In this document: positions 1 to 6,822 of the stretch, in pieces
How the letters are laid out: every line of letters starts with the position of its first letter
How positions within the stretch are numbered: the stretch's first letter is position 1
Assembly: GCA_001918745.1 (NCBI GenBank)
Contig: MNGN01000001.1
Coordinates: forward strand, 1-45,739
From: Crenarchaeota archaeon 13_1_40CM_3_52_17
Lineage (GTDB): Archaea; Thermoproteota; Bathyarchaeia; 40CM-2-53-6
DNA: 45,739 bases
Direction of reading: 5' to 3'
Translations under genes and position numbers: made by a program
Notes under the pieces: model-generated
The model's input: the letters and a program-made list of their open reading frames with translations, nothing else
Databases searched by the model: none
What the model was told of the DNA's origin: nothing

Positions 1-682
1 CGGAAGCAATCCTCCGGGGTGTAGTCGAATCGTTCCTTCTTCCGGAAGATGTAGTCTCTGTAATTGTTAAAGCCCGCGTTATCCGCGATTCTTTGGCGTA
101 GGGCTATCAACTGGTCGTAGATCTGGTTCAAGGTGTCTCTATCTTTCTGTCTGCGGGACTCTGCTAGGAACCAAGTTTTCTCTCGAACGCTCCGGTCTGG
201 TTCTTCCAGGAATCGTCCCATTTGTTGCATTGTCCTCTCTTGGCCTTCATAGAGGACTGTCATCGCTCCTGTGGTTTTCTGAAATGACTGCGCGAGCTTT
301 GTTTCTTCTTTTTCGAGTTCTACATTTTCTTCTCGGAAGAGTGCGACGTTGTTCTCTCTCTTCCTGTTGAGTACATAGTACTCGTCGCTATTTTCGCCGC
401 GGGTTCTACGTTCTCAATAAAGAGTAGGTAGTCTTTCTCGCGGGCAGGGTCATCGGTTTGACATGTCATTCTCGCATATCGAATGGATTGTTCTTCTGCC
501 AAGGCGGACGCGAGTTCGGACTCGTCTTTGAGCCATTTCTCAAGATCGGATGCTGAATGAATCGTGCGATTTTGCAGATTTTGAAATAACTCCTTCAATC
601 TGCTCAGATCTGTGAGATCTATGTTGGTGGGAAGAAACTGGCGGGGGTATTCACGAGGGAGGTGAGAGTAATCGAAGGACAA
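1..682 (-). pseudogene. M3 family oligoendopeptidase, N-terminal part, frame-broken
   Basis: The first 94 or so residues after the ATG at 682 match the N-terminal lobe of M3 (PepF-type) oligoendopeptidases, with segments such as DLEKWLKDESELASAL and RYARMTCQTDDPAREK. Near position 400 the frame breaks. The homologous reading continues in another frame to the window edge with ENNVALFREENVELEKEE, RTMQQMGRFLEEPDR and NNYRDYIFRKKERFDYTPEDC, all typical of the family. About 20 residues expected between the two parts appear to be missing, so the break looks like a small deletion rather than a single lost base. The HExxH catalytic region would lie beyond the left edge. This is either a pseudogene or a sequence error. 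Confidence 0.75.
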
Positions 683-874
683 TGGCGGTCTGGTCCAGCG
701 ACGTTTGTTCTAGCCTATGTTAACATAGTTTGTCTTATTGATAGTGCCCATCCATCTGATGGTGGGCAGAAATGTCCTTGACCGCAACCATCTTTAAACC
801 ATGAGAAATGGTACAAGAAAACGGGTGGATTCTCGACGATTGTCAAACATCTTTCCGAAATTGTCCCGGAGAGG

Positions 875-1159
875 GTGGGCGACTTCAGACGGTGGTACCT
901 GTCCAAGGCAGAGCAGGGTCATCAGCTCGCGATGAGATATGTGGAGCTCACTGGAATCGTTACTCCTCATACGCATGATGTCGAGGAGACAATCTTCTAC
1001 ATCGAAGGCAAAGGGTCTGCACGTGTAGGCGAGAAAGAAGTCAGAGTCAAGCCGGGAACTATGATTGTGATTCCGCCGGGGACGGTGCACAGCTCCATTC
1101 GGGAGGGATTCGAGCCCTTGCGCTATCTCGCCATTTTTGTGGGAAACCCTGACCTATAG
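875..1159 (+). CDS. small cupin-domain protein
   Basis: This is a 94-residue single-domain cupin. Motif 1 is visible as HTHDVEETIFYIEGKG (metal-type His-x-His plus Glu), and motif 2 as PGTMIVIPPGTVH. The enzymatic or binding role cannot be told from a lone cupin barrel. The start is GTG at 875. The same frame is open upstream to 782 but contains no ATG, GTG or TTG, so GTG 875 is the only usable start. The gene ends just before the hydrolase gene and may be co-transcribed with it. Confidence 0.75.
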   Translation: MGDFRRWYLSKAEQGHQLAMRYVELTGIVTPHTHDVEETIFYIEGKGSARVGEKEVRVKPGTMIVIPPGTVHSSIREGFEPLRYLAIFVGNPDL

Positions 1160-1208
1160 TTTACACGAGCCGGTTAGACACTTGAGAGATACAGGAAACC
1201 GGCTTGAG

Positions 1209-1889
1209 ATGGAGCAGTCAAGGATTGTTTCGCCCAAGGGCGGTCATTTCGGAATCGTCTATGCCTCGCTTCCCAACTCGGGTGAACGTAAGACTTGCCT
1301 GATCATTGCGCATGGCGCGGGTGGGCCAATGTACTCGCCTTTCATCACCTATTTCCATAGAGGCCTCGCCGAGAAGGGATACCTTACGGTGAAGTTCAAT
1401 TTTCCGTACATGGAAGCTCGACGAAAGATCCCGGACAAGAGAGAGATCCTAGAGACTAGCTATCGACAAGTTATCGATGAGGTCAGGGCCAGTAAGCATC
1501 ACCCTGAGCGAATCTTCGTAGGAGGCAAGTCGATGGGGGGCCGTATTGCCTCCCAGGTTGTCGCATCGGGAGTAGATGTCGAAGGACTATTCTTTCTGGG
1601 TTATCCATTGCATCGACCTGGTCAGCCGGAGATGCTCAGGGATGAACACCTTTATCGGATTGAGAAGCCGATGCTCTTCCTTTCCGGAACAAAAGACCAA
1701 TTTGCCAAAAGGGAACTCCTTGAGGGAGTTGTGTCGAAACTGGGCGACCGAGCGGAGATTCACTGGATAGAGGGCGGTGACCACAGCTTCAACACGCGGC
1801 AGGGCAAAGACGACCTGGTCAAGACCTATGATGAGGCACTAGAGACTCTTGATACTTGGTTGAGAGCTAAAAGGCGCCTAGGTTCTTGA
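1209..1889 (+). CDS. alpha/beta hydrolase of the TEX30/KANL3 (dienelactone hydrolase-like) type
   Basis: This is a serine hydrolase fold of about 226 residues. Visible parts are the oxyanion-region HGAGGPMYSP, the nucleophile elbow GGKSMGG (Ser), the acidic residue in LSGTKD and the catalytic His in GGDHSF. The order and spacing match KANL3/TEX30-like alpha/beta hydrolases, whose substrates are mostly unknown. The frame is open from an ATG at 1137, but that would overlap the cupin gene and add 24 unconserved-looking residues. ATG 1209, directly before the SPKGG strand, is preferred. Co-transcription with the cupin is likely from the 50-bp spacing. Confidence 0.85.
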   Translation: MEQSRIVSPKGGHFGIVYASLPNSGERKTCLIIAHGAGGPMYSPFITYFHRGLAEKGYLTVKFNFPYMEARRKIPDKREILETSYRQVIDEVRASKHHPERIFVGGKSMGGRIASQVVASGVDVEGLFFLGYPLHRPGQPEMLRDEHLYRIEKPMLFLSGTKDQFAKRELLEGVVSKLGDRAEIHWIEGGDHSFNTRQGKDDLVKTYDEALETLDTWLRAKRRLGS

Positions 1890-1908
1890 ACCGGGTTCAG
1901 TGTAGTGT

Positions 1909-1915
1909 TTAAATC
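1909..1915 (+). promoter_or_regulatory. TATA box for the 19-residue peptide gene
   Basis: An A/T-rich TTTAAAT lies about 30 bp before the ATG at 1942. This is the spacing expected of an archaeal TATA box for a leaderless transcript beginning at or next to the start codon. It sits in GC-rich surroundings right after the hydrolase stop codon. Confidence 0.45.
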
Positions 1916-1941
1916 GGCGAAGAGCTGGGCTTTGTGTAGCC

Positions 1942-2001
1942 ATGTGCGACACCTGTGGCTGTTCTTCCGAGCAGGAAGATAAGAGCGGCGAGGAAGCCTA
2001 G
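1942..2001 (+). CDS. Cys-rich micropeptide (19 aa)
   Basis: ATG 1942 opens a 19-codon frame reading MCDTCGCSSEQEDKSGEEA and then a stop. Three cysteines in a C-x2-C-x-C cluster are followed by an acidic tail. The N-terminus resembles the Cys-rich N-termini of metal-handling proteins, for example the MCxxCGC start of some HypB proteins, but no function can be assigned. Support for it being a gene is the TATA-like box at the leaderless distance and the compact composition. It is far below usual annotation length limits. Confidence 0.45.
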   Translation: MCDTCGCSSEQEDKSGEEA

Positions 2002-2109
2002 CCCTCAGCCTGCCGGGGCGTAAGTTTCCCAAATATCCATAGAAGGGGCTCCAAAGAAGCCTTTTCCATTTTTCGTCCGTCTCAGACGAGTCTCTGGTCG
2101 GACTCTAGT

Positions 2110-2499
2110 CTAGAAGATCCTTGGGAACCCGAAAAGCGCGCCGATCAATACCGCGCCGAGAACGAAGGTTAGAACTACAATCACGACTATTGCCATTACT
2201 GCGACTCCGATCGCTCCGAACCACCCGGTCTTGAAGTAGTGTTTGACAAGGAATAGGAAGATCAGAAGTCCGATGAGCAGGCCGAATAATCCTTGAACAA
2301 AGGAAATGACCGCTCCCACGAGGAAGGTGCCGGTCCCAGCGACGGCTAGCGCTTCACCGAAGGTAACTTTTCGGCCAACCACAACTTCCCCTGCCAGCCA
2401 TAGTACGAATCCGACGATTAGAAGGTAGATTATGAACAGTACTATGAACCCAACGATTGTAGAGCCGATCCCGATGCTTGGAATGAAGGGGTTTGCCAT
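2110..2499 (-). CDS. small polytopic membrane protein, unknown function
   Basis: This 129-residue protein is almost entirely hydrophobic. About four membrane helices can be seen: residues 10-37, 45-70, 70-88 and 97-123. A short polar loop, GEVVVGRKVTFGEA, lies between the first two. No catalytic or binding motif is visible. It starts at ATG 2499 and stands alone, with convergent or divergent neighbours on both sides. Confidence 0.65.
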   Translation of the reverse strand: MANPFIPSIGIGSTIVGFIVLFIIYLLIVGFVLWLAGEVVVGRKVTFGEALAVAGTGTFLVGAVISFVQGLFGLLIGLLIFLFLVKHYFKTGWFGAIGVAVMAIVVIVVLTFVLGAVLIGALFGFPRIF

Positions 2500-2659
2500 G
2501 CGGAGTGCTTCACCTGACAGGACTATGATCTTGAATTATGGTTGTTGAAACCATGTCATCTGTCTGGCAGTAATTCTTGATTGTTCTTTCGTTGGGAAGG
2601 TTTAAGCTTGCCAGCTTTTCCGGGATAGCTTTGCCCAGGACAATGTATGCCGGGCTCGC

Positions 2660-2811
2660 GCCCTATTCCTGGAATACGGGAGTGCGTTGAGGTAGTATAG
2701 CCCGGTCCGCGGCTTGCGGGAGCCGGCCGAGAGTATGCACGGCTGTCACCCGTGCGACACTCGAGAATTTTCTCGAGCGCGTTGCGGGTTCGAATCCCGC
2801 CCTGGGCGCCA
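2660..2811 (+). tRNA. tRNA-Asp(GTC) with three introns
   Basis: Exons 2660-2663, 2690-2708, 2732-2758 and 2784-2808 join into a complete tRNA. The acceptor GCCCAGG pairs perfectly with CCTGGGC, the anticodon loop is CTGTCAC on stem CACGG/CCGTG, and the T arm is GCGGG-TTCGAAT-CCCGC. The discriminator is G and CCA is encoded (2809-2811). Intron 1 (2664-2689, position 4/5) has central helix GCGC/GCGT and a 6-bp inner stem. Intron 2 (2709-2731, 20b/21) has CGGT/GCCG and a 5-bp inner stem CGGCT/AGCCG. Intron 3 (2759-2783, variable loop) has TGCG/CGCG, a 7-bp inner stem and a 4-bp outer helix CCCG/CGGG. In each case 3-nt bulges hold the cut sites. Without splicing, the acceptor stem cannot form. 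Confidence 0.93.
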
Positions 2812-3135
2812 GATTTTCTGTTCGAGATCATTTTCAGACGCATTTGATGCGGTCGCCAGTTAGGCGGGAAACTTTGCTGTCAAACTCTTGGGTCTTGGCA
2901 AGTCGATAAGAAGATCTCCTGCAAGGCTCAGGTATCCTATGGCGGTCTTGGAATCACAGCGTAAGGTGGAGGAGATTATGAAGAAGAATATCAACACATC
3001 CCAGAACACCTCTTTACACCACTACGTCTGTCTTGTTTGATCACTAGTTCGTGGAGAAACAACGAACATTAGAAACCTGTAAGTAACAATCTGGCTTTCT
3101 TGGCCCGACTACGCAAATGACAAATACTCCTTTAG
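2812..3135. other. non-coding gap after tRNA-Asp
   Basis: About 320 bp without a supported gene, RNA or promoter. It lies inside the interval bounded by the tRNA-Asp 3' end and its 19-bp copy at 4700-4718. Confidence 0.4.
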
Positions 3136-3381
3136 TGTCGAGCAGGGATTCACGAGGGGTGGTTAGCACTCGCCTCGCCCAATCCGTCGATTATCTTTGA
3201 TACGTCAAATTGCAAGTGGGTCCCAGTCACCCACATCGAGACCTCCTTTGGAGGTAACCATTTGTACTATGATCTGCTCACAGGCCCATATCTAACCAGT
3301 GACGGACATTTCCTGAATTTCATCGCTAACGGTTACGCTGACCCCTGTAACCCAATCTGCAAAGAAGGACCAACCCCCTAA
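3136..3381 (+). pseudogene. fragment of a coding sequence without a start
   Basis: An open frame of 81 codons has coding-like composition, with stretches such as NCKWVPVTHIETSFGG, NHLYYDLLTGPYL and NPICKEGPTP before TAA. There is no ATG, GTG or TTG to start it, and a stop lies directly upstream at 3133. It resembles the C-terminal piece of a secreted protein. It sits between tRNA-Asp and the duplicated tRNA end, so it may be debris from an insertion. No family is recognised. Confidence 0.3.
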
Positions 3382-3455
3382 CACGGCTGGCGTAGACTCG
3401 ACGGAAAAAGGACTCCTTATTACACGGCTTGAGCCTTTAACAAGTTCTTGATCTG

Positions 3456-4556
3456 ATGCGAGGAACATCACGCAAGGGCATTCTTCTGATACTACTTGCA
3501 CTTTCGAATCTATTCCTGGTGTCAAGCCTCCTCAGTGTCAGGAGCGTTGCAGCTACAGGTTCAGAAAGCCCCCTGACAAGTCATCACGGAATAGCCATTC
3601 ATTCAGACAAAGAGTTCATTCTTGCAAATGGGGTTGTGTCTGGTTCAGGAACCCAGGCCGACCCATACGTGATAGCAAGTTGGGACATTGATGTTTCAGC
3701 AGATCCTGTGCCGGTGATATTGTCGAGCGGGACGCTTAATGCAGGTATCTTCATAGCCAATACGACCGCATATGTGATTGTGAGAAATGTTCAGGTCCAC
3801 AGTTCTATTCCGGGTTGGTGGATGAACGTTGGAATCGTTCTATGGAACACGACCAATGTAGTGGTGGAATCTTCGCGCGTATGGAACGGAAATAATGGAG
3901 TTGTTCTGGTGGCCACGAGCAGATCAACCATTGTCCAAAACGAGTTTTTCAACCAAGTCGAACCGGTGGCAATAGTGGGAGGGTTTCCTTTAGCGTCGTC
4001 GAAAGCTTCGGGGAACATTATTGCTCAAAATACTATTCACGGCGGGAGGGCCGTTGGCATAGAGGTGTTCGACGCCTCCGATAACGTGATCACTGACAAT
4101 TCGATTTGGAACATGTCGGCGTGGGCGGCTTTCTTTCAATGGGGAGCAAATGGTAACATTTTCTCCGGGAATCATATTAGCAGTTCTGCTGTGGGTATCG
4201 AGGCTGTCTTCTCCTCCATCAATAACACGATCGTTGGGAACTCGTTCGATGTTCAGATTCTAGGTGTGGGCGTGGGGTTCGGCTCCAACGGGACAATAGT
4301 CACTGGGAACAACATCCATAGCATACAAGGAGGAATCAATCTGATTGAGGTTACAAACTCGATAGTATCTGGGAATACCGTTCAGGCAAACGGGACTGGG
4401 ATCAAACTGCTCGAAGGAACGACAGCGAATCGCATAACCGGAAACTTGGTCATCGCACACATTGGACTCTTTGTCTGTGGAACAATAATCGGACTGAACA
4501 GATTCGCTCCAAACGACCTCAAGGGGTCAGACCTTCGAATGGAATTTTGCCACTAG
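3456..4556 (+). CDS. secreted right-handed parallel beta-helix protein (NosD/pectate-lyase-like)
   Basis: This 366-residue protein has an N-terminal signal peptide (residues 1-33: basic MRGTSRKG, then a long Leu-rich core and an Ala-containing cleavage region). The body has repeated strands with Asn ladders, such as NTTNVVVESSRV, NIIAQNTIHGG, DNVITDNSIWN, NGTIVTGNNIH and NSIVSGNTVQ. These are characteristic of right-handed parallel beta-helices of the NosD/CASH type. Such proteins bind or process polysaccharide at the cell surface, but no catalytic residues can be assigned here. It lies inside the interval flanked by tRNA-Asp and the copied tRNA end. Confidence 0.8.
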   Translation: MRGTSRKGILLILLALSNLFLVSSLLSVRSVAATGSESPLTSHHGIAIHSDKEFILANGVVSGSGTQADPYVIASWDIDVSADPVPVILSSGTLNAGIFIANTTAYVIVRNVQVHSSIPGWWMNVGIVLWNTTNVVVESSRVWNGNNGVVLVATSRSTIVQNEFFNQVEPVAIVGGFPLASSKASGNIIAQNTIHGGRAVGIEVFDASDNVITDNSIWNMSAWAAFFQWGANGNIFSGNHISSSAVGIEAVFSSINNTIVGNSFDVQILGVGVGFGSNGTIVTGNNIHSIQGGINLIEVTNSIVSGNTVQANGTGIKLLEGTTANRITGNLVIAHIGLFVCGTIIGLNRFAPNDLKGSDLRMEFCH

Positions 4557-4699
4557 TTTTCACTGGCCATGAACACAACATGGACAAGATCGCAATCCTA
4601 CCTCCAAAGTTAGAATCCTCGGTTGTCTGCCGTTCACTCTCGTTTGCAAACGAGACCAAGACAGCAAACCCTTGGATGGAGATTCAATCCAGGAGTCGA

Positions 4700-4718
4700 A
4701 ATCCCGCCCTGGGCGCCA
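4700..4718 (+). repeat. 19-bp copy of the tRNA-Asp 3' end (attachment-site-like)
   Basis: AATCCCGCCCTGGGCGCCA at 4700-4718 is identical to 2793-2811, which covers the end of the T arm, the acceptor strand and CCA of tRNA-Asp. The match extends four more bases upstream with one extra A. No other tRNA part is present here. Direct repeats of a tRNA 3' end are the usual trace of site-specific integration. The 1.9 kb between the copies holds the beta-helix gene and a gene fragment but no integrase. Confidence 0.6.
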
Positions 4719-4741
4719 ACGGCCCAAAGGGCGTCGCACAA

Positions 4742-4939
4742 CATTTTTTCAATTCAGCATCTGAAAGCGGTCCTAAAAATCGGATCTTGAAACCCAGTTT
4801 TGAAACCAATGTCTTAACCCAGTTCTCAAAATTGGACCCTGAAACTGGTTCTTGCAACAGCTTCCTGAATCAGCCTTTGAAAACGGTAGCTGTGAATTTT
4901 CCGGCCCCCCCGGGGCCTACTCAAGTCGCACGCCGCGCC
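4742..4939 (-). repeat. composite repeat, copy 1: GC-rich head plus degenerate 12-13-bp tandem units
   Basis: Read on the minus strand, a head at 4939-4897 contains the core GCGACTTGAGTAGGCCCC. It is followed by about 11 degenerate 12-13-bp units of consensus GTTTCAAGAACC down to about 4742. The same architecture in the opposite orientation occurs at 14328-14559. The exact shared core is 18 bp and the extended head GGCGCGGYGYGCGACTTGAG is conserved. No terminal inverted repeats or transposase are associated. Confidence 0.65.
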
Positions 4940-5019
4940 ATTCACAACGTATCCAAGGCGGCCCAGCCGGCTAACCCTTAACACAGGCGAACCCCCTAGC
5001 CCAACAAGGACAGCTAATC

Positions 5020-5391
5020 TTGGTCTCCATAATCCATTCACCACCCCAAGAAATCGTCGTCACCGGCCTCACCAGCTTCACTAGCCAGGTCAACCTTGCC
5101 TCCATGGTCGCCTTCGTCATGAACGTCTCCGGCCAACCACTAGCCCTCTACTGGGCCGAGGGAGTAGTCTTCCTAGCCGACTTCGTCGAACCAGAAGCCC
5201 TCCCCGAAGAATACGTCAAAGGCAGAATCTACGCCTCCAACATATCCCACGCCCCGATGGCGAAATACAACAACTTCGTACGCGTAGGAAACATCGAAGT
5301 CCCAGTAATCGATGTAACCTCCAATGTTGGACTACGAGACCTTGCCCGCTGGATTAGAGAAAATCACCAGTCTGATCCCGAGAAATCTTAA
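5020..5391 (+). CDS. conserved-looking hypothetical protein (123 aa)
   Basis: This is a soluble 123-residue protein without a recognised domain. A hydrophobic first half (TSFTSQVNLASMVAFVMNVSG) is followed by an acidic middle containing VEPEALPEEYVKGRIYASN and a C-terminal amphipathic helix. The start is TTG at 5020, with AGGA about 10 bp upstream serving as ribosome binding site. Codon third positions are unusually C-rich compared with most neighbours, which may indicate a different origin or simply high expression. It lies just upstream of tRNA-Tyr. Confidence 0.6.
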   Translation: MVSIIHSPPQEIVVTGLTSFTSQVNLASMVAFVMNVSGQPLALYWAEGVVFLADFVEPEALPEEYVKGRIYASNISHAPMAKYNNFVRVGNIEVPVIDVTSNVGLRDLARWIRENHQSDPEKS

Positions 5392-5422
5392 CTAGACGCG
5401 AACCTCTCGTCTTTGATTGTGT

Positions 5423-5633
5423 CCCGGGGTAGCTCAGCCTGGAAGAGCTTCCGAGCCGCCCCCTAAAACAGCGGGCGACGAAGACGCTGTAGGTTTGCGC
5501 CCAGTGCGCAGCCACGTCAGCCTTACCAGGCTAACAGTAGACACCGGAGTGTCGCCGGAGAACCGCTAAGAACGGTTCGGCGAATTCAAAATGGAGGCTA
5601 TTCGCCTCCATGAGACTCCGGTCCCCGGGACCA
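5423..5633 (+). tRNA. tRNA-Tyr(GTA) with four introns
   Basis: Splicing out 5454-5485, 5493-5542, 5559-5584 and 5591-5616 leaves a 74-nt tRNA. It has acceptor CCCGGGG/CCCCGGG with the archaeal Tyr-specific C1-G72 and A73, and D arm GCTC/GAGC. The anticodon stem TCCGG/CCGGA carries loop CTGTAGA. The variable loop is GTGTC, the T arm GCCGG-TTCAAAT-CCGGT, and CCA is encoded. BHB central helices are CTTC/GAAG (position 30/31), CTGT/GTAG with two G-U pairs (37/38), CGCC/GGCG (53/54, inner stem GAACCG/CGGTTC) and TTCA/TGAG (59/60, 7-bp inner stem). Introns total 134 of 208 nt. Outer helices for the second and fourth introns form only after the first and third are removed. Confidence 0.92.
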
Positions 5634-5660
5634 CCCTTGTCGATGTACGAGAATTGTCTC

Positions 5661-6044
5661 TTACTTGGACTTGACCGCGGGCGTTCGGCTCTCAAGCTCT
5701 CTCAAAATCAGCTCGTTCTGCTTCATTATGATCTTGTTCTGGTCAGTAAGAATTCTCAACGCACTGGCGATTAGGGAGAGAGATGGGTTATCCCACTTGA
5801 ACTCGTTTTCCTTGGCAGCCAAGGCTTGTTTGCCTTTGATAATGGATCCGCGAAGGTTCTCGTCACTCTCGTCATCAGCAAAAGCAGCACGGTTCTTCCG
5901 GTCCATTTTGTCGGACATGCTAGCAGCTGCGTGTTCGCGTTTGACGTCCGGGTAGCAGTCTTCGCAGAACCTCAGCCCCTTGAGTTCTAAGAGGGGGTCG
6001 ATGAGGCTTAAGGTCTTACCGCATCTGGAGCAGAAATCTGCCAT
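5661..6044 (-). CDS. zinc-ribbon protein with C-terminal helix
   Basis: This 127-residue protein begins with a treble-clef or LIM-like metal site, CSRCGK (residues 5-10) and FCEDCY (27-32). A charged linker (residues 35-85) and a long amphipathic helix, NKIIMKQNELILRELESR, follow. Such small zinc-ribbon proteins usually act as adaptors or nucleic-acid binders. The partner is unknown. It starts at ATG 6044 and is separated by 123 bp from the end of the small-gene operon upstream, so it may have its own promoter. Confidence 0.65.
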   Translation of the reverse strand: MADFCSRCGKTLSLIDPLLELKGLRFCEDCYPDVKREHAAASMSDKMDRKNRAAFADDESDENLRGSIIKGKQALAAKENEFKWDNPSLSLIASALRILTDQNKIIMKQNELILRELESRTPAVKSK

Positions 6045-6167
6045 GTTACTGGTTCAGCTCTAATCGGCACATGCCGTTCCAGCGCTATTAAAGAGTCATG
6101 TAACCCGTTCTCTCACAAGCCTCCATTGGACACCTGACGAGAGATCGAACATTCTGGTTAGCGTTAA

Positions 6168-6419
6168 TCAGGGTCTAAGCCGGTTAACGGGAGCCTGCAA
6201 CATTTGGTCACGCTGACTGGGGTAGATTGACTGATGTATCAAGTGAGGCGCGACTTCCCTGGGTGCAATCGAAGGAGGACTAGGTTCGATATTCTCTCTA
6301 ACCCACTCTGGGACAATGACTGCCCTAAGGAGCTGCTGAACGGTAACATCTCTTCTCTTCGCCTCTGAAGCTAGGATCTTGAAGGTTCCGTCTCCAACCG
6401 ATAGGATGAACTTGGCCAT
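6168..6419 (-). CDS. ribbon-helix-helix-like small protein (83 aa), last gene of a four-gene operon
   Basis: Residues 1-44 fit a short ribbon-helix-helix-like fold, with a strand (KFILSVGDGTFKILASEAKRR) and then a helix (VTVQQLLRAVIVPEWVREN). The C-terminal half is Pro-rich and probably disordered. Proteins of this size and pattern are common archaeal DNA-binding regulators, so it may act on the operon's own promoter. It starts two bases after the stop codon of the preceding gene (6422), so the operon is tightly packed. Confidence 0.55.
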   Translation of the reverse strand: MAKFILSVGDGTFKILASEAKRRDVTVQQLLRAVIVPEWVRENIEPSPPSIAPREVAPHLIHQSIYPSQRDQMLQAPVNRLRP

Positions 6420-6421
6420 TG

Positions 6422-6670
6422 CTATGCGTCAGACCTCCCTCGGGTTATCTTGGGTTCCGTCGTATTGTATTGGGGGTGAAATCGTCGAGGAGCTTTTCCC
6501 TCGACTAGAACGATGATATTGTAGTCAACATCTGCACCTCTAAGCGACTGGACGAACCCGTCAAACTCGTTCAGGATCTCTTCCCCTCCGCGAGCCTCGG
6601 TTTGGCCCCTCAGTTTCATGAGGGCGGTCCACTTGTAATTCTCCATGATCCTGTCCCCTGCCTTGTTCAT
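6422..6670 (-). CDS. hypothetical protein (82 aa) in the small-gene operon
   Basis: This is a soluble 82-residue protein. A helix (TEARGGEEILNEFDGFVQSL) is followed by strands around VDYNIIVLVEGKAPRRF, and the C-terminus is basic. No known family is recognised. The ATG at 6670 lies two bases after the stop of the Cys-rich gene (6673) and its own stop is two bases before the next gene, so translation of the set is probably coupled. Confidence 0.55.
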   Translation of the reverse strand: MNKAGDRIMENYKWTALMKLRGQTEARGGEEILNEFDGFVQSLRGADVDYNIIVLVEGKAPRRFHPQYNTTEPKITRGRSDA

Positions 6671-6672
6671 TA

Positions 6673-6822
6673 TTATCCCGCCATCGTATCCGTTGGGTCG
6701 ATATCCCTAGAGCAGCTGCAGCAGCTTTCGAAGCAGAGCGTGCAACTATCACATGTTAGACTAGTGTTTTCTAGACATGAAGGGCAACAGTTAGGAGTCG
6801 AGTTTTGATCGAGCATCTTCAT
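6673..6822 (-). CDS. 9-cysteine microprotein (49 aa)
   Basis: The sequence begins MKMLDQNSTPNCCPSCLENT, continues LTCDSCTLCFESCCSCSRD, and ends with an acidic tail. Nine cysteines occur as CC-x2-C, C-x2-C-x2-C and CC-x-C, which points to a zinc cluster, metallothionein-like or Fe-S binding peptide. There is no signal peptide. The ATG shares its A with the TGA of the upstream gene (TGATG arrangement), and the stop lies two bases before the next ATG. This packing is the strongest evidence that it is a real, co-translated gene despite its length. Confidence 0.6.
   Translation of the reverse strand: MKMLDQNSTPNCCPSCLENTSLTCDSCTLCFESCCSCSRDIDPTDTMAG

Noticed and set aside
2784-2811. Treating the 3' part of tRNA-Asp as a degraded or partial tRNA
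   Set aside because: The bases just before the D arm do not pair with the acceptor 3' strand, which looks like decay. Removing the BHB intron at 2664-2689 restores a perfect 7-bp acceptor stem, and two further introns fit the same model.
3241-3255. ACCTCC-TTT-GGAGGT hairpin as a terminator
   Set aside because: It is a perfect short hairpin but has no following T run and lies inside an open coding-like fragment.
4547-4981. 144-codon plus-strand open frame
   Set aside because: It runs through the tRNA-Asp end copy and the composite repeat, both non-coding features, and the translation resembles no protein.
5493-5518. A shorter 21-nt intron (5493-5513) in tRNA-Tyr with stem GACG/CGTC
   Set aside because: It also gives loop CTGTAGA and a CTGT/GCAG central helix. 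It then needs extra introns in the variable loop and a weaker stem, whereas 5493-5542 gives a perfect 5-bp anticodon stem and a normal 5-base variable loop.
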